A DNA stretch of 64,000 nt from Phyllostachys edulis (GCA_036346405.1 CM070566.1:49913268-49977267); one strand, 5' to 3'; numbered from the stretch's first letter, positions 20,240 through 33,857 are shown. Numbers and translations: made by a program. The notes: generated from the letters alone by a model not told the origin.

Positions 20240-23200
20240 TGTAACATCCCGTTTTCGGAAACGTTGAATAGTAATTCCTTTTGGTTTTTGGTTTTTAAAC
20301 CCTATTTCAAATTAGCTTATATTCTAAAATCATCTAGCTTCTTGCTAATCTCGGGTGTGTGTTTGAACCTTTTTGCAAATTCCTGGATTCAAATTCGAAT
20401 TTGAATCTCTCATTTCAGATTTTGGGCCATTTCTCTCTTTTGCCCTCCTCTTCTTTGGGCATAGCCCATTCCTCCCTTGGGCCTCGGCCCCTTTTTCTTT
20501 CCTCTCGGCCCAAGCTGGCCCAGCTGCCAGCTCCCCCTTGCCCCTTCTTCCTCCTGCAGCCACAAGCTCCCTGCCACCACCTCGTGCGCCTCCTGGCTCC
20601 CTCTGCCACCCACGCCAGCCACGAGCACCACACTTGCTGCAGCGCTCGCCCCGTCTCTGCCACCCCACACGCCCACCGACTCCTCTTCTGTGCCCACGCC
20701 GCTCCTCTGCCGCTCGTTCTCGCTGCGCCTCGGGACCGCACGAGCGCCGTGTCACCCGGGCTACTGAAGTCGCCGTGCCCTCGCCCGGTCTCTTGGACCA
20801 TGCGTCACCACTATGCCCGCGCCGCATCACCCGCCTCGCCTGGTCGCCTCGTCCACCTGCTCTAGCCCTCCTAGGTCATCGTCGTGCGCCTGCCAGAGCA
20901 CCGGCTCCCACCTGCCTCTGCCCCATCCTCTCGCCCGTGACGCCGCCCTCGGGACCATGCGCCGTGCGAGCCTCAACGGCCATCTCCCTCCCAGCCCTCC
21001 TTGCCTGGCTATAAGAAGCCCCGACCACACTACAACAAAAACATACGTATAACAACGTAAATCTCGCAACGGAAAGCATAGGCGTTGCAGGACACTCATT
21101 GTGAATACACTGCGCATAAAACTCGTTGGACCAGCCCACCATCTCCCACGAGGAAAAAACTGCCCATGTCTAAGCTTCTTATCCTAACTCTTGAGTCTTG
21201 AGAATGCTCTCCATCCCCCATCTCATTCCTTCCTTCTTCCTCAAATAGATCCCTAAACCGCCGCACACACCGGCCACACCAAACTGGCGCCCCTCCCATC
21301 GCCGTCCGCCTTCGTGCCTGCCCCTCGCCTGCCACCGTCCTCCCCTCCCCTCCCTAACCTTCCTTTCCCCCCTCCCCTCCCTGTCATGCTCCGTTTCCCT
21401 CTGCCCACCGCAGCCCAGATATGACCAAGCTGGTGCTTTGTGCCGTGGCAGTGGTGTCTCCCTTCTCCCCTCCCCACCATTCCTCTTCACCAAGCACAGC
21501 TGGAGTCGAGCCGCCGCTCCTGTTTTGGCCACACCGCCTCGCCGCCACACCACCACGCCAATGAGCCCTTGCCCTAGGTGACCCCGTCACTGGCTGCCCC
21601 TGGCGCCAAGGAGGCTCTCCCATACCTCCCTTTGTCCTCTCCACCGCTAGGGACCTCTACCGCCCCCGCCCCCTTCTTCTCCGCCCCGGCCACCGCCGCC
21701 CTGCCACCACGGCCACCCCCAAGCCACTCGGACCACCCCGTCGACTTCCCCGCGCCCCCGTGCGGCCTATGCGCGCTGCGCCATCCTCTCCGCACCACTC
21801 CGCCACCGACGCCGCACCTGGTTGAGCGCCCGTGCCGCCGCCTTTTTGCCCCGTGCCACTATTCCGCAGCACCGCAGGTGCCCTTGAGGATGCCACCCTC
21901 GGGGAGGCCCGTTTTGTCTGCTCGCCCACCTCTCCATGCCACCGCTCACCTGCGTCGCCACAACTCCCGAGCCGCCTGCATCTCCCTCTGCTCCCCTCTC
22001 AATCTATAACCGAAGGAAGCAAATGGGGATGGGTTTTTGAGTGGCCCCACTTGTCATTAGCTTTAATCCCCTCCCTCTTTTTGACAAATGATCCTGACTA
22101 CAGTAGCCCTCCGGTGTGCATGGACCCGGCTCATGCACTGTGGCATGGACCGAATCACTACACAAGGGAACCCACCTATCAATGAGACCTTTCCTCTCTC
22201 CTCTTTCTTTTTCTTGAATTAATTCAAAAGCTCAACTTCGAAAGTCCCGTTCTCCCTCGTCGTAACTCCGATTCAAGTAAAATTTGTTTCTAAAAATTTG
22301 TAAATTCAATATCTTGCTAATGGCACTGGTCTTATTTTATTTGAAGTTCATTTGTTACTACTTTAGTATTTATTTGCTCTCTTTGCTTGTTTATGCCTTT
22401 TTCCAGTATGTTCGTTCGAATAGGATTCGAAGACGTGGGAGATCTCCAACTTGATCAAGATTATCAAGACTCTCTTACCTTTAATCCAGGTGAGTCGATA
22501 CTTTGATCATTTTGAGCCTACATTTGATGTAAATTATATTCATTTAAATTACCAAAATTACGTGCTTTAATTCTTTAACCAAATGTATATTAAATCTTAA
22601 GGTAGTTAAATACCCATTTGATGATTAATCAATTATTATGCCATTCCTTGACATTTGAATCCATTATTCCATGTAACCCTAGTAACTATATGGTAAATAC
22701 TAGTGATAGGTTGTACTTAAGCGACATGCTAGTCTTGCTTAAGTATCGGGACATTAAATGTCCTAATCATCATCTTTTAAACATGAAAGTTGTTTTGGGC
22801 AGTCATTGTGGGTAAATGACTGAGATGGTTGATTTGATGATTTCGCTTCTCAAAAAACCTAATAACTTGCTGTTACTATCTGGGCGGATGGTATGATTGT
22901 GGGTGCTAATGTAGCCTAAGGAATGTTGGTTGTGGATGGTATATGGAATGAACCGCCCAGATAACCCTAAGGACTTAATCTTGTCATGACCTCCTGTGTA
23001 AAACAAGTACAACCGCAAGTCTGCAAAGTGCAACTTGGCTTAGTAAATTTATTGGACCCTGGAAATCATCTCATCAGTGGTCGAGCAAGGTGGTGCAAGT
23101 AGTGGATACGTTCCAGCTTGAATGGGAGACCAAGGAAGGGTGAAGTTGCCAGCTACGCAAGTCGTGGTGGTAAACATCCCGCACAACGTATGGGACCTAC

Positions 23201-23513
23201 TGCAAGTGGGGTCAGCCCATATGGGTGAGATGACGGAAGAGGCAAGATATCTAGAAAGGTTACTGTGACGATTGCTCAACTACATGACTACAGAATCATC
23301 TGGGGTAACAAGTATGATTATCTCTTGTGGGTACAGTGTATAACCTCTACAGAGTCTAAACTGTTTTAACAGCCACGCCTACGGTCAAAGGCGGACATGG
23401 GAACTATACTAGAGTTAGTTCTATTTCAAAAACCTTTGTGGGTGGTATGAAAAATATGGTGGGCTCACGTAGCCCTGAGATTGGACTTTTTTTCATGGGT
23501 CGTCAGACTCAGT
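20240..23513 (+). repeat. Long gypsy LTR (LTR-A), 3' end missing
   Basis: It begins TGTAACATCCCGTTTTCGG. The layout is a C-rich region with CTATAAG at 21009, then the segments TTGATCAAGATTATCAAGACTC (22458) and CTTGCGGTTG-type blocks shared with the other long LTRs of the window. Near 23513 it passes abruptly into the 5' part of another LTR, so its last several hundred bases are lost. The 5-bp flank is TGATG; no TGATG follows at the other end. Long frames inside it are C-rich chance frames. Confidence 0.8.
21009..21015 (+). promoter_or_regulatory. LTR TATA box (LTR-A)
   Basis: CTATAAG followed by AAGCCCC occupies the same relative place as CTATAAG-AGGCCCC at 24253 and 38316. Conservation among copies supports a promoter role. 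Confidence 0.5.
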
Positions 23514-26500
23514 GCTATTTCAAATCTTCTAGCTTCTAGCTAAGCTCGGGTTTGTGTTTCAAACCTCTTCGCAAATCTCGAATTCAAAATTTGAATTCGA
23601 TTTCGATTTCCTCTTTTTCATTTTAGGCCCTTTTTCATTTTGCCTTTCCTCTTTCCTTGGCTCAACCCGACATCCCCTTGGGGCTTGGGCCACTCCTTCC
23701 TCTCGGACTCTTGGCCTTTTCCTCGGCCCACCACATGGCCTTTTTCTCCTGGCCCGACTTCCATGCCTTCTTCTTCCCCCGACCGGTCACGCCCGAGCCT
23801 CCCCCTTTCTCTCCCTCGTGTGCACTGCTAGCCACGCGCGCCGAGTGATGCCACCCTCTACCGCACCCCATGCCTCTCCCTGCCAACCCGTGCCTCACCA
23901 CTTGCTCCTCTGCTATGCTCTACGCCCGCCATGGCAAGCGCTCGTCCTCCCACCCCGTCTTGTCACTTCCGCCGTCTGCCCTGGCCTCCCAAAGTCGTCG
24001 CTCCGTCGCCATGGCGTCAGCACCATCCCTGCGCGCACACCATGGCCGCACCAAGGTAGCTCCGCGTCGTCCCATCACCTGCTTGTCCTCGCCCGTGGCT
24101 GACCTCGTCATGTCATCGCCCCCTTGCTGCGCAAGCCCCGCGACCACCTGCCTCCGCCCCGTCCCGATGCGGTGCGCGTCACCCGCCCATGCAGCCATGC
24201 ATCGGTACCAAGCACCGTCGAACCTCAACAGCTCCTTCCCTCTTCTCCTCGGCTATAAGAGGCCCCCTCCTACACTTCCCTTCCCCCACTTTGCTTTCCC
24301 CCTCCCCGCTGGTAAGCCTCCATCAAGAACAACCGGAGCCGAGCCGCCGCTCCCGATTCGGCCACGCCGCCTCGCCACCGCACCACTGCGCCGGTGAGCC
24401 TCGCCCCTGGGAGACCCCGTCACCGTGCGCCCCAAGGCCTGAGGAAGCCATCCCCCCATTTAGCAGGCTATCTTCTTCCTCCCTGGTGAGCTCCTTGCGC
24501 ACACTCCCCGCCACCGCCCCGACCTGTCGCCGACCCCCGGCACCTCGGCCTCCCACCTAGCTCCATGCCTCGCTCGTGGAGGCATGCATCTCGTGCTCGT
24601 GCCCTTTTTGCCGACATGCCACTCTACTGCCGGCGCCTTGCGCATCTCGTGCGCCACCGCCGCCTTCAATCATGTCGCCGCCGCGCCGGGCCTTCTCCGG
24701 CGTCGCCTCCACCGACACCGGCTCCGCCTCCACCGACACCGGCTCCGCCTCGCCGAGGGCCTCCCGCCTGCCCTTCAGCTCAAATCGCTCGTCGGCGCGG
24801 CCTCAGTGCCTGGTCTTCCCGCCCCTACTCTGTCCGCATTTTGGACCGGAGCAGTGCGCAACCAAATCCCGGTCGGGATTTAAGACAAGCGGCAATTAGC
24901 TGCATTTAATGAAGCCCTAAACCAATGATTAGCCATTAAATGATTGTCTTAACCCCCCTTGACCCTCTCCCGAGTGGGCCTGTGCACAGTGTGCACCCGG
25001 TGCACCATGAACCGGTGCATAGTGCATGTTGACCTCCGGTCCATGCACTGTGCACATGGACCAGGAACTATTCATGGGCCCCACATGTTAGTGGGCAATT
25101 CTGTCTCTCCCTTTTCAATTTCTTGATTTAATTCCAATTCAAACTTTGAAAGCTCCGTTCTCCTTCGTTATAACTCCAAAAATTATGAAATTTGTTTCTA
25201 AAATTTTTTAAATTCAAGATCTTGCTTATGGCACTGGTCTTGTTTAATTTGGAGTTAATTTGTTATTCATTTTGTATTTATTTGCTCTCTTTGCTTGTTT
25301 GTGCCTTTTTCCGGTACGTTCGCCCGAATAGGATTTGAAGAAGCAGGAGATCTCCAGCTTGATCAAGAACTATCAAGACTCTCTTGTCTTTAACCAAGGT
25401 GAGTCGATACTTTGATCATTTTGAGCCTACATTTTATGTAAATTATATTAATTCAAATTACCAACATTGTAGGCTTTAATTCAATAATCAAATGTACATT
25501 AAATCTTAAGGTAGTTAAACACCCATTTGATGATCAATTAATTAATATGCCATCCATTGATATTTGAATCCATTATTCCATGTCATCCTAGTAACTATGT
25601 GGTAATTACTAGTTATATGTTGTACTTAAGCGACATGCTAGTCTTGCTTAAGTACTATGGTATTAAATACCCTAATCATCATCTCTTCAAACATGAAATA
25701 GTTTTGGGTAGTCATTGGTGGTCCATGACTGAAATAAATGAGATAATTTGGTTTTACTCCTCAAAACCCTAATAACTTGCTTTTACCACATCTGGGCAGA
25801 TGGAATGGTGGTGGGTGCTAACGGAGCACAAGAGTGGTTGGTATGTGGTACGAACCACCCGGATGGATTAAGGACTTAATCTTGTTATGACCTCCCGTGT
25901 AAAATAAGTACAACCACAAGTCTGCAAAGTGCAACTTCGATTAGTAAAATTATTAACCCTGAATGTCATCTCGCTGGATGGATAACGGGACCGTGCAAGC
26001 GCGTGATACTTCTGGCTTGAATGGGACACCAGTACAAGGTGAAGTAAGCCAGTCACTGTGGTGTAGTCCAACTACTCCAGATCGCCGAGGTGAACATCCC
26101 GCACAATATATGGGCGTAACCCCATATGGGTGAGATGACAGAAGGGGCGAGGTAGTTGAAAGGTTACTGTGATGGTCACTCAACTACAACCTCTATAGAG
26201 TCTAAACTATTTAAATAGCCGTGCCTACGGTAAAAGGCGGACATGGGAACTTGCTAGAGTTAGTTCTATTTCAAAAACCATTGTGGGTGGTATGAAAATC
26301 AGGTCAGGCTCACCTAGCCTTAAGATTAGATTTTTCCTGAGCCGTCGAGCTTAGTGGTGTTAATAAATGGAGGTAGCTCCAATCAAAAGAAGCATATAAT
26401 GTATAGTTTTCGATGGAGGGAACCTCTGCTACTATGAATATTGCACAATTACTCTTCTTAATAAAATGCAATTTGGTTAAAATGCTAAGTGATAGGAATT

Positions 26501-27110
26501 TGTAATTATGATAATTGAAAATATTGCTTTAGCAAATAAAAGAACCCAAGCCGTCCTTATTAAGCCATCCATGTATAATATTGCATCTTGTGTGTTGACT
26601 CATGAGCACAAAAGTTGTGCTCATTCTCGCTATCCCCCAAACCCTTCAGATAATGTGGATCAAGGAGACTATGCGTATTACGAAGACCTAGAAGTCGACG
26701 GACAAGGAAACGATGAAGAGTAGTCTAGTTCTGTAGTCTAGGTCTCGCCTCAGTCTAGTGGACTCATTCGGTACTTGCGTACAACCGATATTATCCAACC
26801 TATTGGTTAATATCAGTCGTACACAGGTTACCCCACTCGCTTGCCTGTGGAGAGATGAGCTCTACCTTTTTTCTTCTGCTATAGTTTACGTTGCTTTCAT
26901 GTAATGTAATCAATTTGGCATGTTCGGCCCTTTTGTAAAACTCAACCCGACGTAGTCTATGTCATTCTGATGTTTATAATATATTTAATGTTTTAGTTCA
27001 CGCCATGTATGAAATGATTCAACAATATACCTGTGAGTGCTATCTACTGATCCAGAAAATAGCACGGTGATTTCATAGAGGATTTGGATTTAGGAAATCC
27101 GGGTCTGACA
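23514..27110 (+). repeat. Long gypsy LTR (LTR-B), 5' end missing
   Basis: It starts in the middle of an LTR (GCTATTTCAAATCTTCTAGC, equal to position 37584 of the separate 5' piece) and runs to the proper LTR end, GGGTCTGACA, at 27110. GTGTG follows at 27111-27115. The interior contains TATA (24253), a dense group of TGCAC/CATGCA motifs at 24985-25065, and the CAAAGGCGGACATGGG-type blocks of this LTR family. Confidence 0.82.
24253..24259 (+). promoter_or_regulatory. LTR TATA box (LTR-B, 3' piece)
   Basis: CTATAAG in the context CTCGGCTATAAGAGGCCCC is identical to that at 38316 in the 5' LTR-B piece. Confidence 0.5.
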
Positions 27111-27144
27111 GTGTGAGGCCGTGAGAGGCAAGGGAGGGGAAGGG
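27111..27144 (+). repeat. Short surviving piece of HMA 3' flank
   Basis: GTGTGAGGCCGTGAGAGGC followed by AAGGGAGGGGAAGGG matches the downstream blocks of copies A and C. It lies between the end of LTR-B and the start of the next solo LTR, and continues at 36302 after that insertion. Confidence 0.85.
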
Positions 27145-27670
27145 TGTCGGACCCATATTACAAGAATCAAAATCCTCTGTGAAGACACTGTGCTATTCCC
27201 TAGATCAGTAGATAGCACTCACAGGCACATTACTGAATCAATCATACAAGTCGTGAAATTAAACAAATATATTATAACACAGAGTGACATAGACCACGTC
27301 GGGTCAAGTTTTACAAAAGGGGCCGAACAAGGCCAACTTGATTACATTACATGAAGATAACGAAATCTACAACGAAAGCAAAAGGGGAGGTAGTGCTCAT
27401 CTCACCACAGGCAAGCGACTGGGGCAACCTGTGTACAACAGATATTAACCAGGAGCTAGATAATATCGGTTGTATGCGAGTACCAACAAGTCTACTTAGA
27501 CTGGGGCGAGACCTAGACTACAGAACTATACTACTCCTCGTCGTTTCCTTGTCCATCAGCTTCTGGGCCTTCGTACAAAGCGTAGTCTCCTTGGTCTTCA
27601 TTGTCTGAAGGGTTTGGGGAGAGGAGCGAGAATGAGCACAACTTCCGTGCTCGTGAGCCAACACACAATG

Positions 27671-27675
<5 letters not shown>

Positions 27676-27739
<64 letters not shown>
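27676..27739. repeat. (AT)32 microsatellite in LTR-D
   Basis: This is an uninterrupted 64-bp AT run replacing a short ATATAT present at the same place in LTR-E (about 40434). Confidence 0.97.
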
Positions 27740-27742
<3 letters not shown>

Positions 27743-29218
27743 AGGCTAAACAAGGATGACTCGGGTTCTTTTATTTGCTAAAGCAATCTTTTTGAATTAT
27801 CATAAATTTAAAATTCCTATCACTTAGCATTTTAACAAATTGCATTTTATTAAAGAGAGTAATTGTGCAATATTTATTTCAGTAGAGGTTCCCTCCATCG
27901 GAAACTCTATGCCATGTATCTTTTGGTTGGAGCTACCTCCAATTTTCTACCACCGCTGAGCTCGACGGCTCAAGTAAAATCCAAACCCAGGGCTAGGTGA
28001 GCCCATCTCATTTTTCATACCATCCACAAGGTTTTTGAAATAGAACTAACTCAAGTAAAGTTCTCATGCCCGCCTTTGACCGTAGGCACGGCTGTTTAAA
28101 CAGTTTAGACTCTGCAGAGGTTGTACACTATACCCACAAAAGATAGTCATACTCGTTACCCCACATGATTCCGTAGTCATGTAGTTGAGCGACCGTCATA
28201 GTAACCTTTCAAACTACCTTGCCCTTTCTGTTATCTCACCCATATGGGGTTACGCCCATACGTTATGCGGATCGTTGTACACGCGTTGGCGTGAAGTTTT
28301 GACTACCCACAACCACTAGCAACTTCACCCAATCAAGCTGGATGTACCGCAAGCTTGTGCATTCCCTTTCTCCACCTACTGAGATACATTCAGGGTTTAA
28401 TAATTTTACTAAGCCAAGTTGCATTTTGCAGACTTGTGGTTGTACTTGTTTAACATGGGAGGTCGTGACAAGATTAAGTACTTAATCCATCCCATGTTCT
28501 TCCCACGACCAACCACTCGTGCTCCTTGAGCACCCACCGCCTGCCATCCGCCGATGTGGTACTAGCAATTATTAGGGTTTTGAGGAGTAAAACCAAATTA
28601 TTTTATTCCTTTCAGTCAATGGACCACCAATGACTGCCCAAATCATTTCATGTTTGAAGAATGATGATTGGGACATTTAACGTCCCAGTACTTAAGCAAG
28701 ACTAGCATGTCGCTTAAGTACAACTTATAGCTAGTATTACCATATAATTACTAGGGTGAAAATGGAATAATGGAATCAAATATCAATGGATGACATATTA
28801 ATTAATTAATCAACAAATGGGTGTTTAACTACCTTAAGCTTTAACATACATTTGATTAAATAATTAAAGCATGCATTTTTGGTTAATTTAAATAAATATA
28901 ATTTACATAAAATGTATTATCAAAATGATCAAAGCATTGATTCTCCTTGGTTATAGGCAAGAGGATCTTGATATTCTTGTGCTTGATCAACTTGTAGGTC
29001 TCCCGCGTCTTCAAATCCTATTCGGACGAATGTGCCGGAAAAAGGCACAACGGCAAAGAGAGCAAATAAATACACAAGAATACACAAATGAACTCCTAAT
29101 TGAACAAGACCTATGCCATTAGCAAGATCTTGAATTAACAAAATTTTAGAAACTAATTTCATAATTTTTGGAGCTATAACGGAGGAGAACGAAATTTACA
29201 AAGATTAAATCGAATTAA

Positions 29219-29266
29219 GAGAGAGAGAGAGAGAGAGAGAGAGATTGAGAGAGAGAGAGAGAGAGG
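29219..29266. repeat. (GA)n microsatellite in LTR-D
   Basis: GA repeats with one TT interruption at about 29245. Confidence 0.95.
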
Positions 29267-30649
29267 AAATGGTTCACAGTACAGTGTGAACCGGGTTTAT
29301 GTGCATGGAAGTGCTGGTCTATGGCACAGTGCGCGGTAGGGCCCACATGTCGGTCTCAGGGGCAAAACCGAAAAGGTAAACTTGCCAATACTGTGCGCAG
29401 GGCCCACAAGGTAGTGAAACAAAGGGGAGGTTTTGGACACCATTAATTGGCTAATCATTAGCTTAGGGTTTTAAGACCGGTCATTAACGCTTAATGACGA
29501 GGGACTCTGGGCTGTCCAAGCGTGCAACACGCGGGGGAGCTCGCGGGCATGCACGGCTCCGGTTCGTCACCGGCGGGAGCAGGCGCAGCAGCGGCGGTCA
29601 TGCACCGGAGTGGGGAGCTGGCGAGGAGGAGGAGCCGGTGATGGGGTGGTGGCGTCGGGAGGAGAGTTGTCGCCAGCGGCGGGTGAAGCTAAGCGACGGC
29701 GGCAGCTCGGTGATGGCGGCAGAGGAGCTTCTGTGGTGGTTCGGGGCGGGGAAGGTGGGCGCGGTGTAGCCCGTGGCAAGGCGAAGCTAACGGGCTTAAC
29801 GGGGAGGCCGAGGAGGGGTTGTAGAGGGCGGCGGGTGCTGGAGAAGGTGGCAGTTGGAGGCAAAGAAGGCAGGCGATTGCGGCGGTAGTGGTGGACGAAA
29901 CCTCATGAGGGTTGAGGCAAAAGGCTCCTGGTGGTCGGGGGCTCATGGTGACAGGGTGGCGGTGCAGAGGTGGCATCGGTGGCGGCTAGATGACGGTGGA
30001 GGCGGCGGCGGGTCGGAAACAAAAAAGCGACAATTCCTTGTGGTGGCTTACCGGATCTTCAAGGGGCGGCGTGAGGGGGAGCAAGGGGCAAGGGGAGGGG
30101 AGCCAATGAGAGGGAGGCTCAGAGCCGTTGGAGGGCGCGTAGTCCCGAGGAGGAGCAGCGTGCGCGGGCTGCGCGTGGAGGCGACGGGGTGAAAGGTAGG
30201 TGGCGGTGCAGCGAGGGGCGTCAGAGGGGTGGCGTATGCGCCAGAGGGAGCTGGAGGTGGGGTGCGAGCGCAGGAGGCGATGCATAGGCTCGGGGCTAGC
30301 AAGCCTTGGCTATGCGGCGCGCATGCGCAAAGAGAGGGACGCACAGGCATGCGCTCGGCTGAGGGGACGAGGCGACGGCGAGGCGTGTTGACAAGGGGGG
30401 TTGGTGGAAGTGCAGAGAGTGCACGTAAGTGGCAGACAGGCGATGCAGAGGCGGCTCGGTGTGCGCACGGGAAGGAGAGAGGGAGGCACTCGAGCCCTGG
30501 CTAGAGGAGGAAGGTGCTAGGGGGAAGAAGACAAGGCGTCGGGTGGGCTTGGGCCAAGAAAAGGCCGGGGGGAAGAAAAGGGGGCCAAGGCAGGCCAGTT
30601 GGGCTGGAGCAAAGAAAACAAAAAGGGGGCCGGCTCACAAAGAGGAATG

Positions 30650-33600
30650 TGTCGGACCCGGGAGTAACACCCCAAATCCTCTGTGCATTTCTGAACTAGT
30701 CCCATGATCAGTAGCTAGTTCACACAGTTAAACAGATATGGTAACATCCATAAATCGTATAACTTTATTAATAATTAACAACAGAGTTTATTACAAAAGA
30801 GGCTTATGAGCCAACAGTAAAGAACACATCGGAAGACGAAGAAGTAGTGGAGTCCAGCTGATCTGCCACAGGCAATTGACTGGGGTAGCGGCCTAGTCAT
30901 CGAGATCCACACCGGTAGCAAAGTTCCTCTGAAATTTGTTTGCATAAAGCAAGTATGAGCACAACTACCGTGCTCGCAAGTTACACCCGTCAAATAACAG
31001 AATGACATGCATATATGGATATCTCAAGGGAAGGCTTAATATGGTTGATTTGCATAAAGCAGCATTTTCTTTAAATACTTGTACTAAGTTCCAAAGCAGT
31101 TATTACATAACTAAAATTCATTTTATAAATTCTCAATTTTATAGTCAAATAACATTCACACATGAATGGTGAAGGATACCCTCCTATCACATGGCTTCCC
31201 ACCCAATTCCCATTTGCATAATCCATTTAATGAAGTCTTTTGAAACCAAAAACCAAAATCTAACTTTGAGAGGCTTTGCTAGCATGTCCATGACCGTGGA
31301 CATGGCTATTCGAATAGTTTTACACTCTGTAGAGGTTGTACACTTTACCCACATGACATGATTCCTCTAGTTTGTTCGGCATCCGTCAATGCCACCTCTC
31401 ACTATCGAAGGTAAGAAGTCTAGAGTTCATGACAAGGCCTTTACAATGCATCCTTCCACCGCAGTTCAGCCTCACTAAGGTTTTGCCCCCTTTGGATTAA
31501 CCATCCGCAGGTTCAGGGCCCCCTCTTGCGCCAGGTGGGAATAAAATAGTCATGAAAGACAGGCCATGAAAGACCACCCACGTACAGATAGGATAAACTG
31601 CGATGGAACTCCACAAATTAATCAGCCAGATCCCACGCCCCATTCTGGAGACATGTGGTTGTACGGTGAGGCATAGCCCATTATAGGCATAGCAAAGGAA
31701 CGCTCAGAGGCCGGTCCTTAACTGACTTGGACGACTTTCCACAAAACCTATGGGCCTCAATCCTACTCGGCTTGAGCCCGTGCATTGACATGCACCAACC
31801 AAACAACCATTTCGCCCAAGTACAAACCATCTTTTGATTTTATTTTGTTTTCAAAATCATTTCCAAGAGTCCATGGTAAAACAATACCATAGCTTAATTT
31901 TAAACAAGATTTGAATCATTGGCTAAATTTCCCAAATGAAACATTTTGGTCTAAGCATAATTTTCTCAAAACATTCTAGTTCATACTATTGCATAAACTA
32001 GGTTTTATCTAAGGTGTCAATGGTAGGTTCATTTCAATGTCAAGATTGGCATTACAATGGATTTAGGCATAACTTACAATTTAAAACAAGAATTCAAATA
32101 CTTGATAAAAATAAGCATGCAATAATTAATTTAAAATAATGGGATCAATATGATCAAGAGTATAACTTGCCTTGCTCAATTAAACGATGTTCTCAAACGG
32201 CGTCGAAATCTGACTCTCCGAAGTTGTCGAATTCTATACGCGAAAATAAGCCAAATTCAAAAAAAATTCAAATGAACTCCATATTAAATAATTTTAGTTT
32301 ATTTAGCTAGATCTTGAATTTATATGAATTTAAAAATTTGAATCGATGAAATCGGAGTTCGTATGAAGGAGAACGAACCCCGGAAAGTTTGAAAATCACA
32401 TGAAATGATGAATTCCGAAAATTGTACTATTCATCGGAAATTGTGGTTTCGGATGACTGGGAACAAAGAAAGAGTTTTAGGGCCATGGCGAGAAAGTACA
32501 ACGCTGAATGCATTGAGGTGAACTCAATGGTGTCGACGGCTCGGCGAGAGGATCTTCGATGGCGACGTAGTCCGACGGAGAAAACCTTTATCGGGCGGCG
32601 GGCTGACGTTGGCGTTTCGAGCAAACGGAAAAGAGTTACCGGTTGGGTCTTGTGGCGAAACGAAGAGGGACCCGTGGGGAACAAAACACTCACCTCGGTT
32701 GGAGTGGAACACGCACGGATGGCCAGAGGCGAGGACGACGACGTTGGTGCGACGTGGCTCACGGTGGCAACGGTGCTCCGGCGATATTCCAATGAAGGCG
32801 AGGGGAGCACGGCGTAGAACGCGTCGAGGCGAAGCTAGCAGTGGTGTTGAAGACGGAGGAGCTCCACTAACGAGGGCACTAGAGGCGGCGGAAAGCTGCT
32901 CGGCCGGCGGCGAAGAAAGGCCAAATCCGGCGACAAAAGAGCGAGGGAGGAGGAGTGGGTGATGGGGAGAGGATGAGTGAGAGATGGGGCTCCTCATGCT
33001 CTCTTTTATAGGGTGAGGGGAGGCTGGGGTGAGAAGATCGTGTGCACAGCATCTTTGGTGGCCATGGCGCGATCCGGTGAACGTGCGCGTGATTGAGGGG
33101 GCAACGAGCGGGAACGGGCGCGGTGGGACGTGGGAATTTGAATGCCACAAATTTTGTGAAGAAATGGGGAGGAAATCTTGGGTTTTCAAAGCTTTAGATG
33201 GCTCTAATGGCATTGGTCCTCTGGACATGAACAGCAGCAAGAAATCGGTTCGTGTGTTGAAGAAGAAAGGGAAGAGAAAAAAGTAAATAAAATAAAAAAA
33301 AAGAATGTTTAGATTTAAGAAAGAAAGGAAAGCAAGTGGCAATGCATGGGAAGGTTTGTTTGGGGTTAAGTGTGCAAGGGTCAAGGCGATGTGGATGGGT
33401 GATCAGTCAGAAGTTGGCGCCCAGTGAAAAAAAAAAATATTTTTTATTTTTTAATTCGAAATTTAGATTTGAGCAATAAACAAATATAATTTTAAAAGAT
33501 AGCAAATAGAGTCCAAAAATTCTAGAAAAATTCTCAAAATTCCTAGAATTATTTTGGACTTAAATAAAATACTTTCAACTTAAAATTGGTAATAGTTTTT

Positions 33601-33756
33601 GCACATAATTTTATTTTGGATTTAAAATAATTAGGTAAAAGCTTTTAAAATTGCAAAAATTCAAATAAAGCAACCAAACTCTTTCAAATTTCAAAAAGTC
33701 TAATAAAATAATAACTTTATTAATTTTTTTTGGTAACATAACTTTGGGATGTTACA
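30650..33756 (-). repeat. 3' LTR of the gag-only element
   Basis: This LTR is 3107 bp, TGTAACATCCC on the minus strand to GGGTCCGACA. It contains TATA at 33001-33011 on the minus strand. Apparent long frames (for example 32524-33384 minus) have no family features and lie in the promoter and leader of the LTR. Confidence 0.88.
33001..33011 (-). promoter_or_regulatory. LTR TATA box of the gag-only element
   Basis: CTATAAAAGAG on the minus strand, about 750 bases from the LTR start, in a position comparable with the TATA of other LTRs here. Confidence 0.5.
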
Positions 33757-33771
33757 AACTACCCCCCTTAA
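33757..33771 (-). other. Polypurine tract of the gag-only element
   Basis: On the minus strand TTAAGGGGGGTAGTT directly precedes TGTAACATCC of the 3' LTR. Confidence 0.8.
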
Positions 33772-33857
33772 AAGGAATCTCGTCCCCGAGATTCGGAGTG
33801 GCTAGAAAGAAAGCTAGGGATACTAGGTTTTCAACTGCAATTGTCGTCGTCTGCATT

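Noticed and set aside
20345..22185. Several long Pro/Ser/Arg-rich frames in LTR-A
   Set aside because: They lie in the C-rich promoter part of an LTR. The equivalent parts of LTR-B copies do not keep the same frame, so they are compositional.
20240..27110. One complete LTR retrotransposon with two LTRs
   Set aside because: There is no primer site, polypurine tract or coding domain between the two LTR pieces, and the 5-bp flanks (TGATG, GTGTG) do not match; it is a junction of two partial LTRs.
27531..27743. Protein with Ile-Tyr repeats
   Set aside because: It is only the translation of the AT microsatellite.
32422..33384. 286-codon minus frame and overlapping plus frames in the 3' LTR of the gag-only element
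   Set aside because: It lies around the LTR TATA box, is low in complexity and has no support from other copies.
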